From: Bromus sterilis
Taxonomy: Eukaryota; Streptophyta; Magnoliopsida; Poales; Poaceae
DNA length: 64,000 nucleotides
Direction: 5' to 3'
NCBI GenBank assembly: GCA_950022295.1
Contig: OX465600.1
Location: forward strand, 235,869,782 to 235,933,781
The notes below the pieces were generated by a model, which was not told where the DNA came from, searched no databases, and saw only the letters and a program-made list of their open reading frames with translations. A program made the translations under genes and the position numbers. This document shows positions 45,770 to 57,720 of the stretch, piece after piece; the stretch's first letter is position 1, and each line of letters opens with the position of its first letter.

Positions 45770-47435
45770 TGTTGGATATGTGCCCTAGAGGCAAATTAAT
45801 AAAGATATTTGTCACATATCTGTTTGTTCATGATACGTTATATATTGTGCTAGAACTGTATTAAGCGGAAACATTAATACACGTGTGATATATAACAACC
45901 TGGTCCCTAGTTAAACTCAGGCATACTAGCTCATTGGGCAATTGATGATCAAGGTTTCCTGATCATGAGAACATAATAGTCTATTGAAAATGAGGTCATA
46001 TCATTAGGAAAATGATGTGATGGACACACACCCACCTTAAGCATTGCAGTGTGATCAAGTCACATAAGTTCAGCATTGCGATGACTTAATAACATAGTGA
46101 CTGAATCCTTATACCGTGATGATCATACATAATTGCTATCTATTAGGATGCTTTGAGTGCATTAACTGTTACACTGAAACATGGTAACTGAAAAGGTGTA
46201 TCTTGGGTATTCCTAAGTAGATATGTTGAGGAGTATGAAATAGATCAGAGCGGAATTTGTCAATCCAAGTGACGGATAGGTACTCTGGGCCCACTCGGTG
46301 GTGTTGCATCAATAGCTTGCAAGCAAGTGACTAGGTCACAAGAGATGTAATATTCACAGATGAGTAAACATGTTATGTCGGAGACGAGGAAGAACTAGGT
46401 ATTGGATACCGACAATCATACCTCGGACAAACATAGTACCGAAGCACAAAGGGATCAAGTCATATTGTTAACGGTTCAACAACGATGAAGTTTATTCGAT
46501 GGAAGCGTAGGGGCACATCAAGGATTGTAACCAGATCCCACATGATGGTCATTGGTCAGAGAGTGTCTCGATCATGTCTACTGTTTCCCGGACCGTAGGG
46601 TGTCACACTTAAGGGCAATCGATGCATTAAGGATTGATTCGGGATCATCGGTGAAAAGAGAGAAAACACCGGAAATGTACCGGGAGGTGCCGGAAGCTGT
46701 TCCGGATATTTTGAAAGGTTCAAAATAATATATATTAATGTTTAAATATGTTTTATTATTTAATTAACATAATTAAATATTAAAAATGATTTAAACAATT
46801 AATTAAAAAGGTGAAAAGGTATTTGGGCCTTAAAAGGCCCATGAGGGGAAGGGGGAGCCTCCCCCCTTGGGCTTGGCGCCAAGGGAGGGGCCCATCCCCC
46901 CTCCTAGCCGCACCACTCCCCCCTTGGGGGTTTAGTCCCACACGGGGAAGGGGAGGGGTGGAGCCCCTCCTTGGCCTATATAAGGAGGGGTGGGTGCCTT
47001 TTTCAACACAACATTGAGTTTCTCTCTCTCTCTTTCTCCGACCTAGAGCGGACTCCCCTGGTTTGGAGTTTGCACCTGGTTGGGGGTTTCATCATCATCC
47101 GGACATCGTCGCGCTGCCGGAATCGGGATCCGGATCAATCTTCTTTCCGCTGCTCTTCTGGTTCGGAGCCCGGAGGGACGTCGGTTGCACCGTACGTGTG
47201 TAATCCCGCGAGGCACTACACGTGTGGTGCTACTTCATCGTCGGAGGTTCTTCAACACGACAGGGAGGTCGTAGGATCAGAGTCTACGCCAACCACGTTC
47301 GAGGAACGTTTCCCTCTTTCGGTCTTCAAAGGTATGAACATCGATTCCTTCCGTTACATACATCAGCATAGCATAGATCTTGGGTTCGGGACTCGTAGGT
47401 AGGAAATTTTTTGTTTTCTGCGCCGATCCCCAACA
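45770..47435 (+). repeat. Angela/BARE-like copia solo LTR
   Basis: tgttggatatgtgccctaga... to ...gatccccaaca, 1666 bp, with perfect TSD actat (45765-45769 and 47436-47440). The start closely resembles the tgttggaaatatgccctaga start of Triticeae Angela/BARE/WIS LTRs, but much of the rest differs, so it is a related but distinct family. A TATA box (tatataag) is at 46977-46984. Confidence 0.88.
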
Positions 47436-48782
47436 ACTATTAGAATCTTTTTATTTAAACAATTAACATTGGGGCCCAGGTGTCATTCTTAGGGGGGAGT
47501 TTTCTCTGGTTTAGATTAAGTGACAGATAATTAGGGGCCTCGGACCCACACGTCATTGACCCAGGGGGTTCGTTAACCCTCTGGTTAACCCGTATGCCCG
47601 CACGTCGGCAGCGCGAACATCATCCTGACGGCGAGCAGCAGCCGGAGCAGCAGCGAGAGGTGGGGGTGGGGGCGCTGCTGTGCGCGTGGGGCGCACACAT
47701 GCGCGGGGTGCGGGCGGCGCAGGGGTTAAGCGCATGCGGAGCTAGCGGCGGCGGCGCGCTCGCCTATGGCCGACAGTGGTGGCCGGAGCAAGGCACGACT
47801 GCCACATCGGCGGAACGGAGGTGATATATTAGGGAATCAGCGTCGATGCTCACCAGGAGCGCCATGGCGAAGTCGAGAGGGGCAGAGGAGCTTCACCAAC
47901 GACGAATTTCTCGCCGGAATCCCACGTGGTCGGAACATCCCGTGACGCATGCGTCGTCTGCAGGGCACCTGAGCTTGAGATCTTCGACAGGGAGGAAGAG
48001 GGCGACGTTGCGGATCTCCTGAACAGTTTGGCTCGACGAGGGGTGGCTGTTGGCCACGTGTGCGCGCGGCGACAAGCTCGACCGAGATCCGGGCGGAGCG
48101 AGGCGGCGCGCAGGGGAGGGGAAAAGGAGGGGCGCGACTAGGGGTTTGTCCACGTCGAGGGGCAGGGGGTCATATACTCGTTGGCGGCCGTCGGATGGCC
48201 GCCACGGCGACATGGCGTGGCCATGGCCGCAACGGCACCACCATGAACAAGAGGTTGAAGAAAGGTGTGGGAGTGGGCTGGTCTAGGTGGTTGGTCCGAG
48301 CTGGGGGTGCACCAGGCGAGAGATAGCCATTTTTCAATTTCTTGCCTGCTAGTGAAAATGCTGGCCTGTTTTAAGTAGTTTGGCTAGCAAATTATTTTTG
48401 TTTAGGGTGAAACTTGTTGCTACATTTGTACTGTACTTAGGAGAGATGCCACAAAATGTTTGGGGATTAATAAAAATCATTTAGTTTTCATTTTTGAGCT
48501 GCAACTCATTAAAGGGGACTTTTGGTTGTTGTATATATTTGTTTAAAATACTCAACAGCTTAATAAATTCTCAAGGTTGGTTTAACATGGTCCACTGGTT
48601 TTTAGTCATTTTACAAAATTGGTTTCACAATTTTTGGACAAGGTTTTATTTACCACATTGTTTTTAATATCAACCAAAGGGGATTTCGAAATGTTCAAAT
48701 GCAAAGATGGTCAAGGAAGGATTAGAACAGTCATCGTCATTAGCAAAAGTGATTACTGATACATGACACTTAGGGTGTTACA

Positions 48783-49270
48783 ACCTTGAAGGGAGACAAA
48801 TACCGCCAGGAACAAAACCACCAGAGCACTGAAAAAAGAGCTCGCACTTGCACAATAATCAAGGAAACAGTCATATAGCCTCCGCCCAATCGCAAACGAT
48901 TGACCAGAGCCCCGGGGGCTACTCCCATTGGGAGCGTTGTGCGCACCCGATATTATCATGGACTCGCGCGCTTAAATGACAAAACAAGGCAACAGAAGCA
49001 CTCTCAAGAGTAAAGCAAAGAAGGGATCCTCAGTATATTGATCACACGAAGCATTACAAGGTGATTTCATTACATCAAAAGGACTCCAAGGACAAGCATT
49101 ACAAGGTGATTTCTTTACATCAAAAGGACTACAAGGAAAAGCTTTATAAGGAATTACGACTTCTACATGTGTTCTCATGCTGAGATAATTGGCACTATCC
49201 CACATCTTGACGAGCATCATCACAAACAAAGGGAAGCTATCCACCCTAAGCCTACATGGTGAAGCGCGAC
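48783..49270 (+). other. TAT2 spacer left of the B3 gene
   Basis: Non-coding apart from a 45-bp tandem duplication at 49051-49140. Contains the gggggctactccc phrase near 48915. Confidence 0.55.
49051..49140. repeat. 45-bp tandem duplication
   Basis: Two adjacent units starting gcattacaaggtgattt at 49051 and 49096, differing at a few bases. On the minus strand they sit in an open frame (48972-49244) as a 15-residue repeat (SPFDVxKSPCNA). The frame has no known domain. Confidence 0.85.
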
Positions 49271-51366
49271 TTATAATGAGCTTGTTGGCCTTGTCCTACT
49301 GACGCACCCGCTTGGTCGGCGGCTTGACATCAACGTCCTGCTCAAAACTGGAGTGGCTAGCACCACCTCCAGTCGACCAGCAGAAGAGCAAGACATGGTA
49401 GGAGAGCCACCAGCAGAAGAAGAAATGGTGGCACCTTCCACACACACAGAGTCGTCGTCGCTTGAGCTCTCCCAACAAGGCTCTAGCCGATTCCCGCCAG
49501 CATCAAAGGCCCTGGCAGTGAGGGTTTCATCACCATCAAATCGACAGCAGAGACTGTCACCCTCACACAGATTTAGTTGATGGGAAAACGCCTTCCAACT
49601 AGACCCCAAGAACACCAAGAAGGAGCTCTCAACCTGGAGCTTTATCCAAGAAGGGGATTGGGAGAAGCCTTGAAGCTGAAGCCAAAGACCATCCAAACCA
49701 AGTTCAGAAGCAATGGAAGCAAAAGAAAACGGAAGAGGAATCCGACTAGCAATGCGGCTAAGGACACGAAGGATGAAATCATAGCCGTAGACGCCCTCGA
49801 CCAGAGCAGCAGCAGAGGCGCCCCTCGATGAGCCTCCGCGCCCCCGGCGACGACATGTCACACGGGGAGCAAGAGGAGCACGGGCACCACGACCGCGTGA
49901 TGTCTACGCACGCTTCTATTCTTGTAGACTATGTTGGGCCTCCAAGCATAGAGTTTTGTAGGACAACAACAATTTCCCTTAAGTGGATGACCTAAGGTTT
50001 ATCGAACTCAGTGAAGTAGAGGTTGAAGATGGTCTCTCTCAAGCAATCCTGCAATTAAGAAACAAGAAGTCTCTTGTGTCCCCAACACACCAAATACAAT
50101 GGCAAATTGTATAGGTACACTAGTTCGGCGAAGAGATGGTAAAATATGGGTGGCAAAGCAAGGTAATATAAATCTGTAATAAAAATTACAGCAATGTAGC
50201 AAGTGACAAAAGTGAGCACAAATGGTATTGCAATGGTGAGGAATAAGGCCTAGGCTTCATACTTTCACTAGTGGAAACTCCCAACAACATTAACATAGTC
50301 TAATCACATGATATTTCCACTAAAACATGCAATGGAGACGTACTCGAAGATCATTCGTTTGTGATCAAGAGAAGACGAGAATTATGTAGGGCTACAAAAT
50401 AACACATCATAGTTCGTAGTTCTCATCTATGGATTTCCCAATGTCATCGCGGCCATCCAAAGAGAGTACCATAATCACCACAATATATCTCAAGGATAGT
50501 CAAAGACAAGCACCAAGAGACTCTCAATCTTCAATCAATTCACAAAAGAGGAAATCACTCATGAAAATATTCCTCTAATCTATGTCCAATAGACCGCCGT
50601 CACCTTTGTCTCGGAGATTATACTAGATAAAGATAAGTGAGTACACCAAATCCAATACATAGAAGAAGGAGAAACATCATGGGATCACCCTAGATTAGCA
50701 TAGCCTATGATCACAATCAAGATCACATCATGGGAGAGAGAATTAATAGCTATTGTAGAAGACCTCAACCCCGAGGAGGAACTACTCCCGCATCATCATG
50801 AGGAGGAATCAACATCGATAGAGATGAATCCGGGGGCACTTCCCCGTCCCTGCAGGGTGCCGACACAAGAATTCTGGAAAAAGGAGTTGCCGAATCAGCG
50901 TTTCCTCCACGGTGGTAAAAATAGGGCCAAAGGGGGGCACCAGGGGAGGTCCCACACGTCCAGGCGGCCTCTTGGCGCGACCTCCCCCTAGGCCACGTGG
51001 GAAGGCCGCCTGGGAGGGGGTGGCCCCCCTTCGGCTCTCCTTCGGGCGTCTGGAGTCTTCTCGAACGCTGATTTTTTATATAATTTTCTTGGAATTTTTT
51101 GGACACTGTAAATATGGGTATAAACCTGCAATTCACAAACATCAGCAGACAGAAACTGGCACTAGGTGCACTGAGTTATTATGTTAGTCCAAATATGTGT
51201 AAAAAGGTATAAAAGTGTAGCAAAACACATAACAATGTCACCCAAATAAGAATAGAACAAGCAGAAATTATAGATACGTTTAGGACGTATCACCGCGGCG
51301 GCCTCGGCCTGGAACGCTGCAAGAAGCAGCACTGGAGGCACCATGAGCACGACGTTTGAAAGCCAT
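49271..51366 (-). pseudogene. B3-domain gene carried antisense in TAT2, split by solo LTR ATH4
   Basis: Two minus-strand parts, 51293-51366 and 49271-49892, sum to 696 nt. When ATH4 and one target copy are discounted they form one frame of 231 codons plus stop. A Ser/Gly/Arg-rich amino end (MAFKRRAHGASSAAS...) leads to a B3-like DNA-binding fold: ILRVLSRIASRIPLPFSFA, LGLDGLWLQL, LGSSWKAF, LNLCEGDSLCCRFDGDETLT and RAFDAGG, spaced as in plant B3 proteins. A Ser/Asp-rich tail follows. A TATA box at 51433-51438 lies about 70 bp upstream of the ATG. The family is nuclear transcription factors; target and role are unknown. ATH4 now prevents expression of the whole frame. Confidence 0.68.
49898..51292 (-). 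repeat. ATH4: Athila-like solo LTR inside the B3 gene
   Basis: 1395 bp, tgatgtctacg...ggacgtatca, minus orientation, perfect TSD ccgcg (49893-49897 and 51293-51297). Its minus-strand start tgatacgtcc agrees with the ATH family, but the other end (gcgtagacatca) and interior differ, so it is a diverged relative. Confidence 0.88.
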
Positions 51367-51432
51367 GCAAAGAAAACAAGAAAGCAAAGGAAGAAATATG
51401 GATGCCAAAACACGAGCGCACAACGACCCACA

Positions 51433-51438
51433 TTTATA
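51433..51438 (-). promoter_or_regulatory. TATA box of the B3 gene
   Basis: TATAAA on the minus strand (gtgtataaatgtggg), placed to start transcription roughly 40 nt upstream of the ATG at 51366. Confidence 0.45.
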
Positions 51439-52003
51439 CACAGTCTCAAGGGAAAAATGGGAACACTCAATACCAAGAAATACGAAACGGCGCTGCGGGA
51501 AGAAATTAAAGACCGGAGCATGCAACCCTACTAATTCCAAGACAAGGCGTCTCTTCGCATCAAGCAATATTTAAAATGACAGTAAATTATGCGCGTTCCC
51601 ACGCGATCTTGGAAATCCAACCGACGGCAGAAGCACAGAGCTCACAACGCGCTACCCAAGGCGTCATCATAACTACCAACGGATGCGACGGTTTGCAACC
51701 TACCACCGTCATCTTCAACACGTCATCAGAAAGCATCATTACGACCTTTCACATCCCTGTCATACAGAGGGGACGGTTCGATGCCCGCGCAGATGCCCTG
51801 ACAAGGGAAAAATGCTCTTCCTTACTCTTAATTTTTTTATCCTTCTTTTCAATTTTTTGATTACATGAAAATTTTACTCCCGTCGGGAGCGCCCTGCCAC
51901 CGCTAATGGAGCACATGCAGCACAGATCAAATTCTAAGGGTGCGAGTGGTTACTCCCCTCCGGCAAGGATAATGCATCTACAAAGGCTCGAGTGACTACT
52001 CGC
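51439..52003 (+). other. TAT2 spacer right of the B3 gene
   Basis: No coding recognised. Carries ttactcccgtcgggagcg near 51873 and ends with the target copy ctcgc (51999-52003) of ATH5. The upstream promoter region of the B3 gene would lie here. Confidence 0.5.
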
Positions 52004-53615
52004 TGCTTAGCGGCTTCCCGCCCTTCGTTGGTGAGCCCCAAGTGGAAGGCGTGATGCAGTGCAGCAGCGAGTTTCCCTCGGTGAAGATACCAAGGTTTGT
52101 CTCCCGTAGGACTCCGGATATGATAAGTAGGTGTCAGCGGCGCGACTGACGTGGACCTGCACACAGACACAGATAACTTTGTTCCCAACGAAGTTCAGAG
52201 AGGTTGTCAATCTCTCCGGTCTTGTTGTTCACAAAGGGTAAAACACAAGTGATAATGATAGCAAGTAAAAGCAGAAAAGTAAAGATAGCTTGGAATCAGT
52301 AATGAGGATATGGACCGGGATACGTGACGTTCGCTAGTGATGTCTCTCTCCCAAAAGACGATAAAACTGCTATGCGAGGTAAACAAATTACAGAAGGGCA
52401 ATTGACAGGATTATGAATGCACCGCAATGCTAACTATGCTACAAAAGAAAGGAAGAGGTTCAAAAGAACGGGCAGTACTCCAAAATAAGTAGACCGAAAT
52501 CCATCTGCATCTACTACTAATCATCCACCTTGAGATATCTATCCAAAACATCTCGCTGGTATTAAGTTGCGAGCCCCACCCAAAGTGTAAACCCAAAGCA
52601 ACAGACAACTGCAATAAAAGAACTTTGCGTAAAGTAAACAATCCTTGTGACCGTGGTCACAAGCACCGTTGTTTTCCCCCTTGTGGCAACAGCACATCCC
52701 CTAGACTCATGTTTCTGTCACTCAAGCGTGTCATCAGAGAGGCATTAACCCACAATCTAGCACAACGCTACCTCTTGGAGTCACTACCTACTACTTGGCC
52801 AAAGCAATAAACAGCAACGGAGAACATGCAAGAATTACTTAGGAACAACAATATAAGAGATAAAAACCAAATATATTACTCTATCACAATCTGAACATAA
52901 TCTCATAATCCATCAGATCCGATCAAACTCAACATAGCAACAACAGAAATATTACAAAGGTGCCTCGATCATGTAGGGCAGCTCACGAGGTCTAAAAAAT
53001 GAAGATCAAAGAGGGGAGGAGAACATCACATAGCTACTGATCACGGACCCATGGTCCAAGGAAAACTACTCACGAGACATCCGGGGAGCATCCATGGTGG
53101 AGAAGAGACTCCCGGAGGTCAATCCTCCCTCCGGCAGGGTGCCGGGAAGAGGTCTTCTGGTGCTCCCGATCTTGGAAGCGCGGCGGCGGCGGAACAGAGG
53201 CGAGTTCGCGGCATAGGGTTCCCTTTCTGGAGTTTTCCCGTGACGGGGGATAAATAGGCGAAGGGGGGCAGCCAGAGGTGGGCCAGGGGCCCCAGGCGCC
53301 CCCCTGGCGCGGCCAGGGGTGGGGCCGCCCCGGGTGGCCGCCTAGGCCCCCCTGGCTCCCCTCTGGCCCCTCCTGGGCTCTTCTCAAAGCTTCCGTCACG
53401 CTGATTTTTTATCTGAATTTTCCCGAATTTTTCTGGTACTTTTTATATGGGGGGAAACTGAAATAGAAAAACAGCAGAAAACAGGAACTGGCACTGGGGT
53501 GCACTGAGTTAATAGGTTAGTCCAAATATGATCAAAAGTGTATCTAGATCAAAGCAATATCACCCAAAACATGCATGGAGCAAGCAGAAATTATAGATAC
53601 GTTTTGGACGTATCA
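52004..53615 (-). repeat. ATH5 3' LTR
   Basis: tgcttagcgg...ggacgtatca on the plus strand. Preceded (minus sense) by the purine-rich aattaagcttggggatgt at about 53616-53633. Confidence 0.92.
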
Positions 53616-56312
53616 ACATCCCCAAGCTTAATTCCTGCTCGTCCTCCAGTAGGTAAATGATAACAAGCATAATTTCTGTGGTGACATGCTAGCAACCATA
53701 AAAGAACTTTGAAAAGTAAAGCAATCAAGGTTAGAGATTCAATTCAAGTCATAACATGCAAGAGTCTATATTAGCATTGAAACAAGTAACAAAAGAACAA
53801 AAGGAGCAAGAGCTCTCGCTGTCCGCGACTTGAATGTCTCCAAATGGTGTTTGCGTGCAAGAAGGGGGGTAGGGAATACGACAAAAAGTATTTTTGTTGA
53901 GAACTCAATCTACTAAAGTTTCACACTTGGTCTTCTTTGGAATCTTATCTTGACTCGTCCCGAGACCACTAGCTAGGTACAAGTCAATTTGATCCACTCC
54001 TTTTCGATATTTTGAGCACTCATGCAATGGATGAGCGTAAGCACGAAAATTGACACTTAGGATGACAAAGAGAGAAATATGGTGGAGGAGGAAGACAAAA
54101 AGGATGAGAAAGGCTCACATCAATGAGGACAATCATAGGCAAGAGATGCCAAATGATAGATATGATGTGAGGAGTAGGGATTGCCATGCAACTGGTGCAC
54201 ATACGAGCTAGGAAGCTCTCCAAACTATATGTATAAAGATCATCTCTATGGAGTACAAGGATATAAAGGGAGTACTAGTGTGGATCTCTCAAAAGGATAG
54301 TAGTGTTGCCCCTTTCTCTCTGTTTATTTCTTTTTCTCTTTTTCTATTTTTTCTATTTTTTTGGTGGCCTCAATGGCTCTTTCTATTTAACTCTCATTTG
54401 TCCTCTTTGGGATCTTTTAATGTGTCCACTTCGGGATCTTTTCCTCACTTAAGGGCAACACTCTATTTTACAAGAAGGTAAAGGAGATCTTTCACACTTT
54501 ACAAGGTACTCAAAATCATAAAGAAGATGTAACTATCATGATGTATGCAATGTATGCTTCTGCCAGTGTAGCAGGAACATGTATGACATGAAGATCAAGT
54601 CATGAAGAGGTGGAAGTTGCATGGCAATGTAACTCGGAAAGGCTATGGAAATGCCTTGATAGGTAGGTATGGTGGCTGTTTTGAGGAAAGATATAAGGAG
54701 GCTTATGATGACAGAGCGTATCATGCCAAGGGTTTGGATGTACCGGCGAAGGTGGACACCAACTCTCGGAGTGAGAAGAAGGCAATGCACGGCACAGGAG
54801 AGGCTAGCAAAATATGGGAAGGTGGAAGTGTCAACTCTCAATACTTACATTAGTCCGAAGAACTCATGCACTTATTATCGGTAACTCTCAATCTAATGAG
54901 GAGATTCACAAAGAGACAAGTACCCCGAGGAGGAGTGTATGGGGGTTTGGTTATCCTTGCGCATCCTCGACTCATGGTACGTGAGTGTACTCTAATATTC
55001 GACCCCTCAGAAGAGTAGTGATCCATCTAGTAGCTAGAGTTCTCAACTAGTTTTGTAGGTTTTGAAAATAAACACGGATTGCCCAAAATACGACACCTAT
55101 CACTAATAGGCTAGAGCTCTTGACACAAAAAGTCCAAATATTACTCATAACAATACCTCAAAACTATTGCAAGTTACTACTAAAATTAAATAACAACCTT
55201 AATCACCTACTTTCAAGACAAAACACAACTCAGTGCAACAACCAACTCTCTTTAACAAGATCAACATGAAAACTAAAAAGAGTTCCAGCAACAAACTAAA
55301 CAAAAGCCAAGGCTCTTGCTAAAGACAAACTAAGACTAAAACTAAACATGGCAGTAGCTATGAAAAGATAAAGAACATACAACAGCAAAAAGATAGGCAT
55401 GAAGAATCCTATGATGTGTTCTAGATTTTGAAAGTGGAGCGTGTTTCTCTCCCACACAAAGTAAGAAGGGGTCTAACTTGTTATGAACAGCAAGCAAAGC
55501 TAAAGAAAACTAAAAACAAAACCTAAGAGCGAGACGCTCCAAGCATAGCACATAACACATGAAGTGATAAAAATATAGTGAGACGAAGGACGAACTGATG
55601 ATTAGTTGATGGAGAAGGGGATGCACGGGGGCATCCCCAAGCTTAGACGCTTGAGTGTTCTTGAATATTTGTTGGGGATGCATGGGGGCATCCCCAAGCT
55701 TGAGCGCTTGGCACTCCTGGATCTTCTTCCATCATCTTCCATCGCACACTTGAAAACTCCCTTCATACATAACTCATCATAAGCTGATTAGAGAGGTTAG
55801 TACCCTTAATAAATATATTTTTTCTCCACTGGATATAAAGATTTTCTTGAAGAGCTACTGTTTCTCAAGAGTGCCAAAAAGTTTTTGCAAAGAAAAAGCA
55901 AGCTTAAGGTTTGCAAAAGTTAGGAGAGAAAAAACGTGGCAGAATCTGTGAAAAACAGAACAGCAGATAGTAAAGAATTTTTAGGGGAACTTCTGCAACT
56001 CAAATCAAAAAACTCAGAACATACGAAAGTTTCGTAATTGTATAGAGCATACTGTGTAAAAATTTCAGCTCAAAAAGATGAACTTGGATTTTTCTGGAAT
56101 TTTTCTGGTCACGAGGACAGAATCTGTTTTCTGGACAGCATGTCACAACTTTTACTTCCCTCTCCGTAAGAGGCTATAACTTGGCACAAAGTTGAAAAAT
56201 AAAGATACAATGATGTTGCTACAGTAGTAACAATCATCAAGACACAACAAAAGCAAAAAGAAAAACCTAAATTCGTTGCGGGCTGCCTCCCGAAAGCGCT
56301 TCTTTAAAGCCA
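53616..56312 (-). other. ATH5 non-coding interior
   Basis: No conserved coding in about 2.7 kb. It holds the polypurine end (53616-53633) and the ATH1-like 3' region (to about 54520). Two copies of the phrase gggggcatccccaagctt lie about 55628-55645 and 55685-55702, each just before a gacgcttgag/gagcgcttgg element. Confidence 0.7.
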
Positions 56313-57566
56313 TTAGCTAGGCTTAAAGATTATAGAAGATGCTCTCACAAGAATAAGAATTTTGAAACAAAAGAGAGCATCAAGAAGCAAATGTGAAACA
56401 CATTTAAGCCTAACCCACTTCCTATGCATAGGCATCTTGTAAGAAAATAAATCAAAGAAGCACAAAGTGACATGCATAGGAAGGTAGAACAAGAACAACT
56501 TCAAAACTTTCAACATGAAGAGAGGTGTTTTTGTAACATGGAAGTTTCTACAACCAAACTTTCCTCTCTCAAAGTAATTTTCAGTAGCATCATGAACAAC
56601 ATCAAGAATATAACTATCACATAAATCATGTTGTTCATGACCTACAAGCACACGTGTATTGTTTTCAACACGGTTTTTAGGATGATAAGATAGATGCAAC
56701 CCATCACATTGAGCCTTGATAAGAGCATAGTTCTCCGGAATATGAATTGGAGATTTCAAAAGGATAATAGGACAATCAAGTGTGGGTGCAATAAAAACAA
56801 TTTCATGCTTAAAATGAGGAACTATAGCAAGTTCATCTCCGTAAGCATCATCCATAGTGGCATCACGGCCATAAGCATAAAGGGCGTCAACTTCATCAAA
56901 AAGGGATATTTCAAAAGAATCCATAGGATCATAACACTAATATATGGTAAGAGTAAAAGAGTTACTCTCATTAGAAGGTAGACATGGATGGATCTATTCT
57001 TCCTCCTCTTGTTCCTCGTCACTCTCCTCTTTTTCATCCAAGGAGCTTTTAGGTTCAGTAATTTCTTCTTCCATAGAGTCCTGCAAAACATTAGTCTCTT
57101 CCTTTGGAGGAGAGATTCTCTCAAGATGATCAGTAATATAATAATTTGCATCATAATTTTCTAAACAATAGTTAAGTATAGCAAGACTCTCAGATTTGTA
57201 AGGGGCGTCATCAATATTTTCAAGAAAAGAAGTAATTTCATAGGCACCCTTAAAAGCAACAAATTCTTCTATTTGTTCTGCATCATAAAAATCATAATTT
57301 CCCTTAGCATAAGAAGCTAAGGTTTCATCCTCATTGTACTCACATTGGAAAGCAAGGTGTTTGTGCCTCATAAAGCAACAAGATTCATTCCTGCAGAAAG
57401 ATATATTATATATTGAGCACAAGTTTTTAGCATACTCATACGATTGATGTATGAGTCTCCATAAGTGTATCCCTTTTTGAGACAAGCGGTATTCCTTGTA
57501 ATATTCTTGTTGATCCTCGGTGAATCCTCCATGCCAATAAGATCTAGTTTCAAAGAAGTTAGACAT
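56313..57566 (-). pseudogene. ATH5 gag-like frame with two stops
   Basis: One minus-strand frame from ATG 57566 to the stop at 56313-56315, interrupted by in-frame TAG at 56994-56996 and 56934-56936. The first part starts MSNFFETRSYWHGGFTEDQQ and ends in a Glu run. The second starts MDSFEISLFDEVDALYAYGR and includes ENYFERGKFGCRNF and a hydrophobic stretch. Similar paired frames occur in many pooid Athila-like elements. I cannot assign a biochemical role; Gag is inferred from position after the primer site. Confidence 0.55.
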
Positions 57567-57720
57567 TGATTGGCAAGTAAGGAACTAGACATACTATATA
57601 TATATATATTTTGATTTTTGATAAAGGACACAAAGATAAAAACTGAAAGATAAACTAACAAGACTAAAAAACAAAGGTAAAGGGTAGTGTGCAACTCCCC
57701 TATCTTAGCACTCGGAGTCC

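Larger units (their letters stand above)
43174..48782 (-). repeat. TEK4 LTR (inverted copy of the TEK2 family), containing an Angela/BARE-like solo LTR
   Basis: tgtgacgcccc at 43174 and gggtgttaca at 48773-48782 are the reverse complements of the TEK2 LTR end and start. Without the 45770-47435 insertion it is about 3.94 kb. Substitution and indel differences from the TEK2 LTR are frequent, so it is an independent family copy and not a recent duplicate. Confidence 0.83.

Noticed and set aside
32023..48782. One palindromic retrotransposon inserted as a unit
   Set aside because: The arms are too diverged for one cDNA, the flanks do not match, and each outer side belongs to a different element.
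49353..49831. Plus-strand open frames across the B3 region
   Set aside because: They are shadows of the minus-strand B3 frame; only the minus strand shows a recognisable domain.
56694..57129. Plus-strand frames opposite the ATH5 gag-like coding
   Set aside because: No recognisable content, and they are opposite a frame known from related elements.
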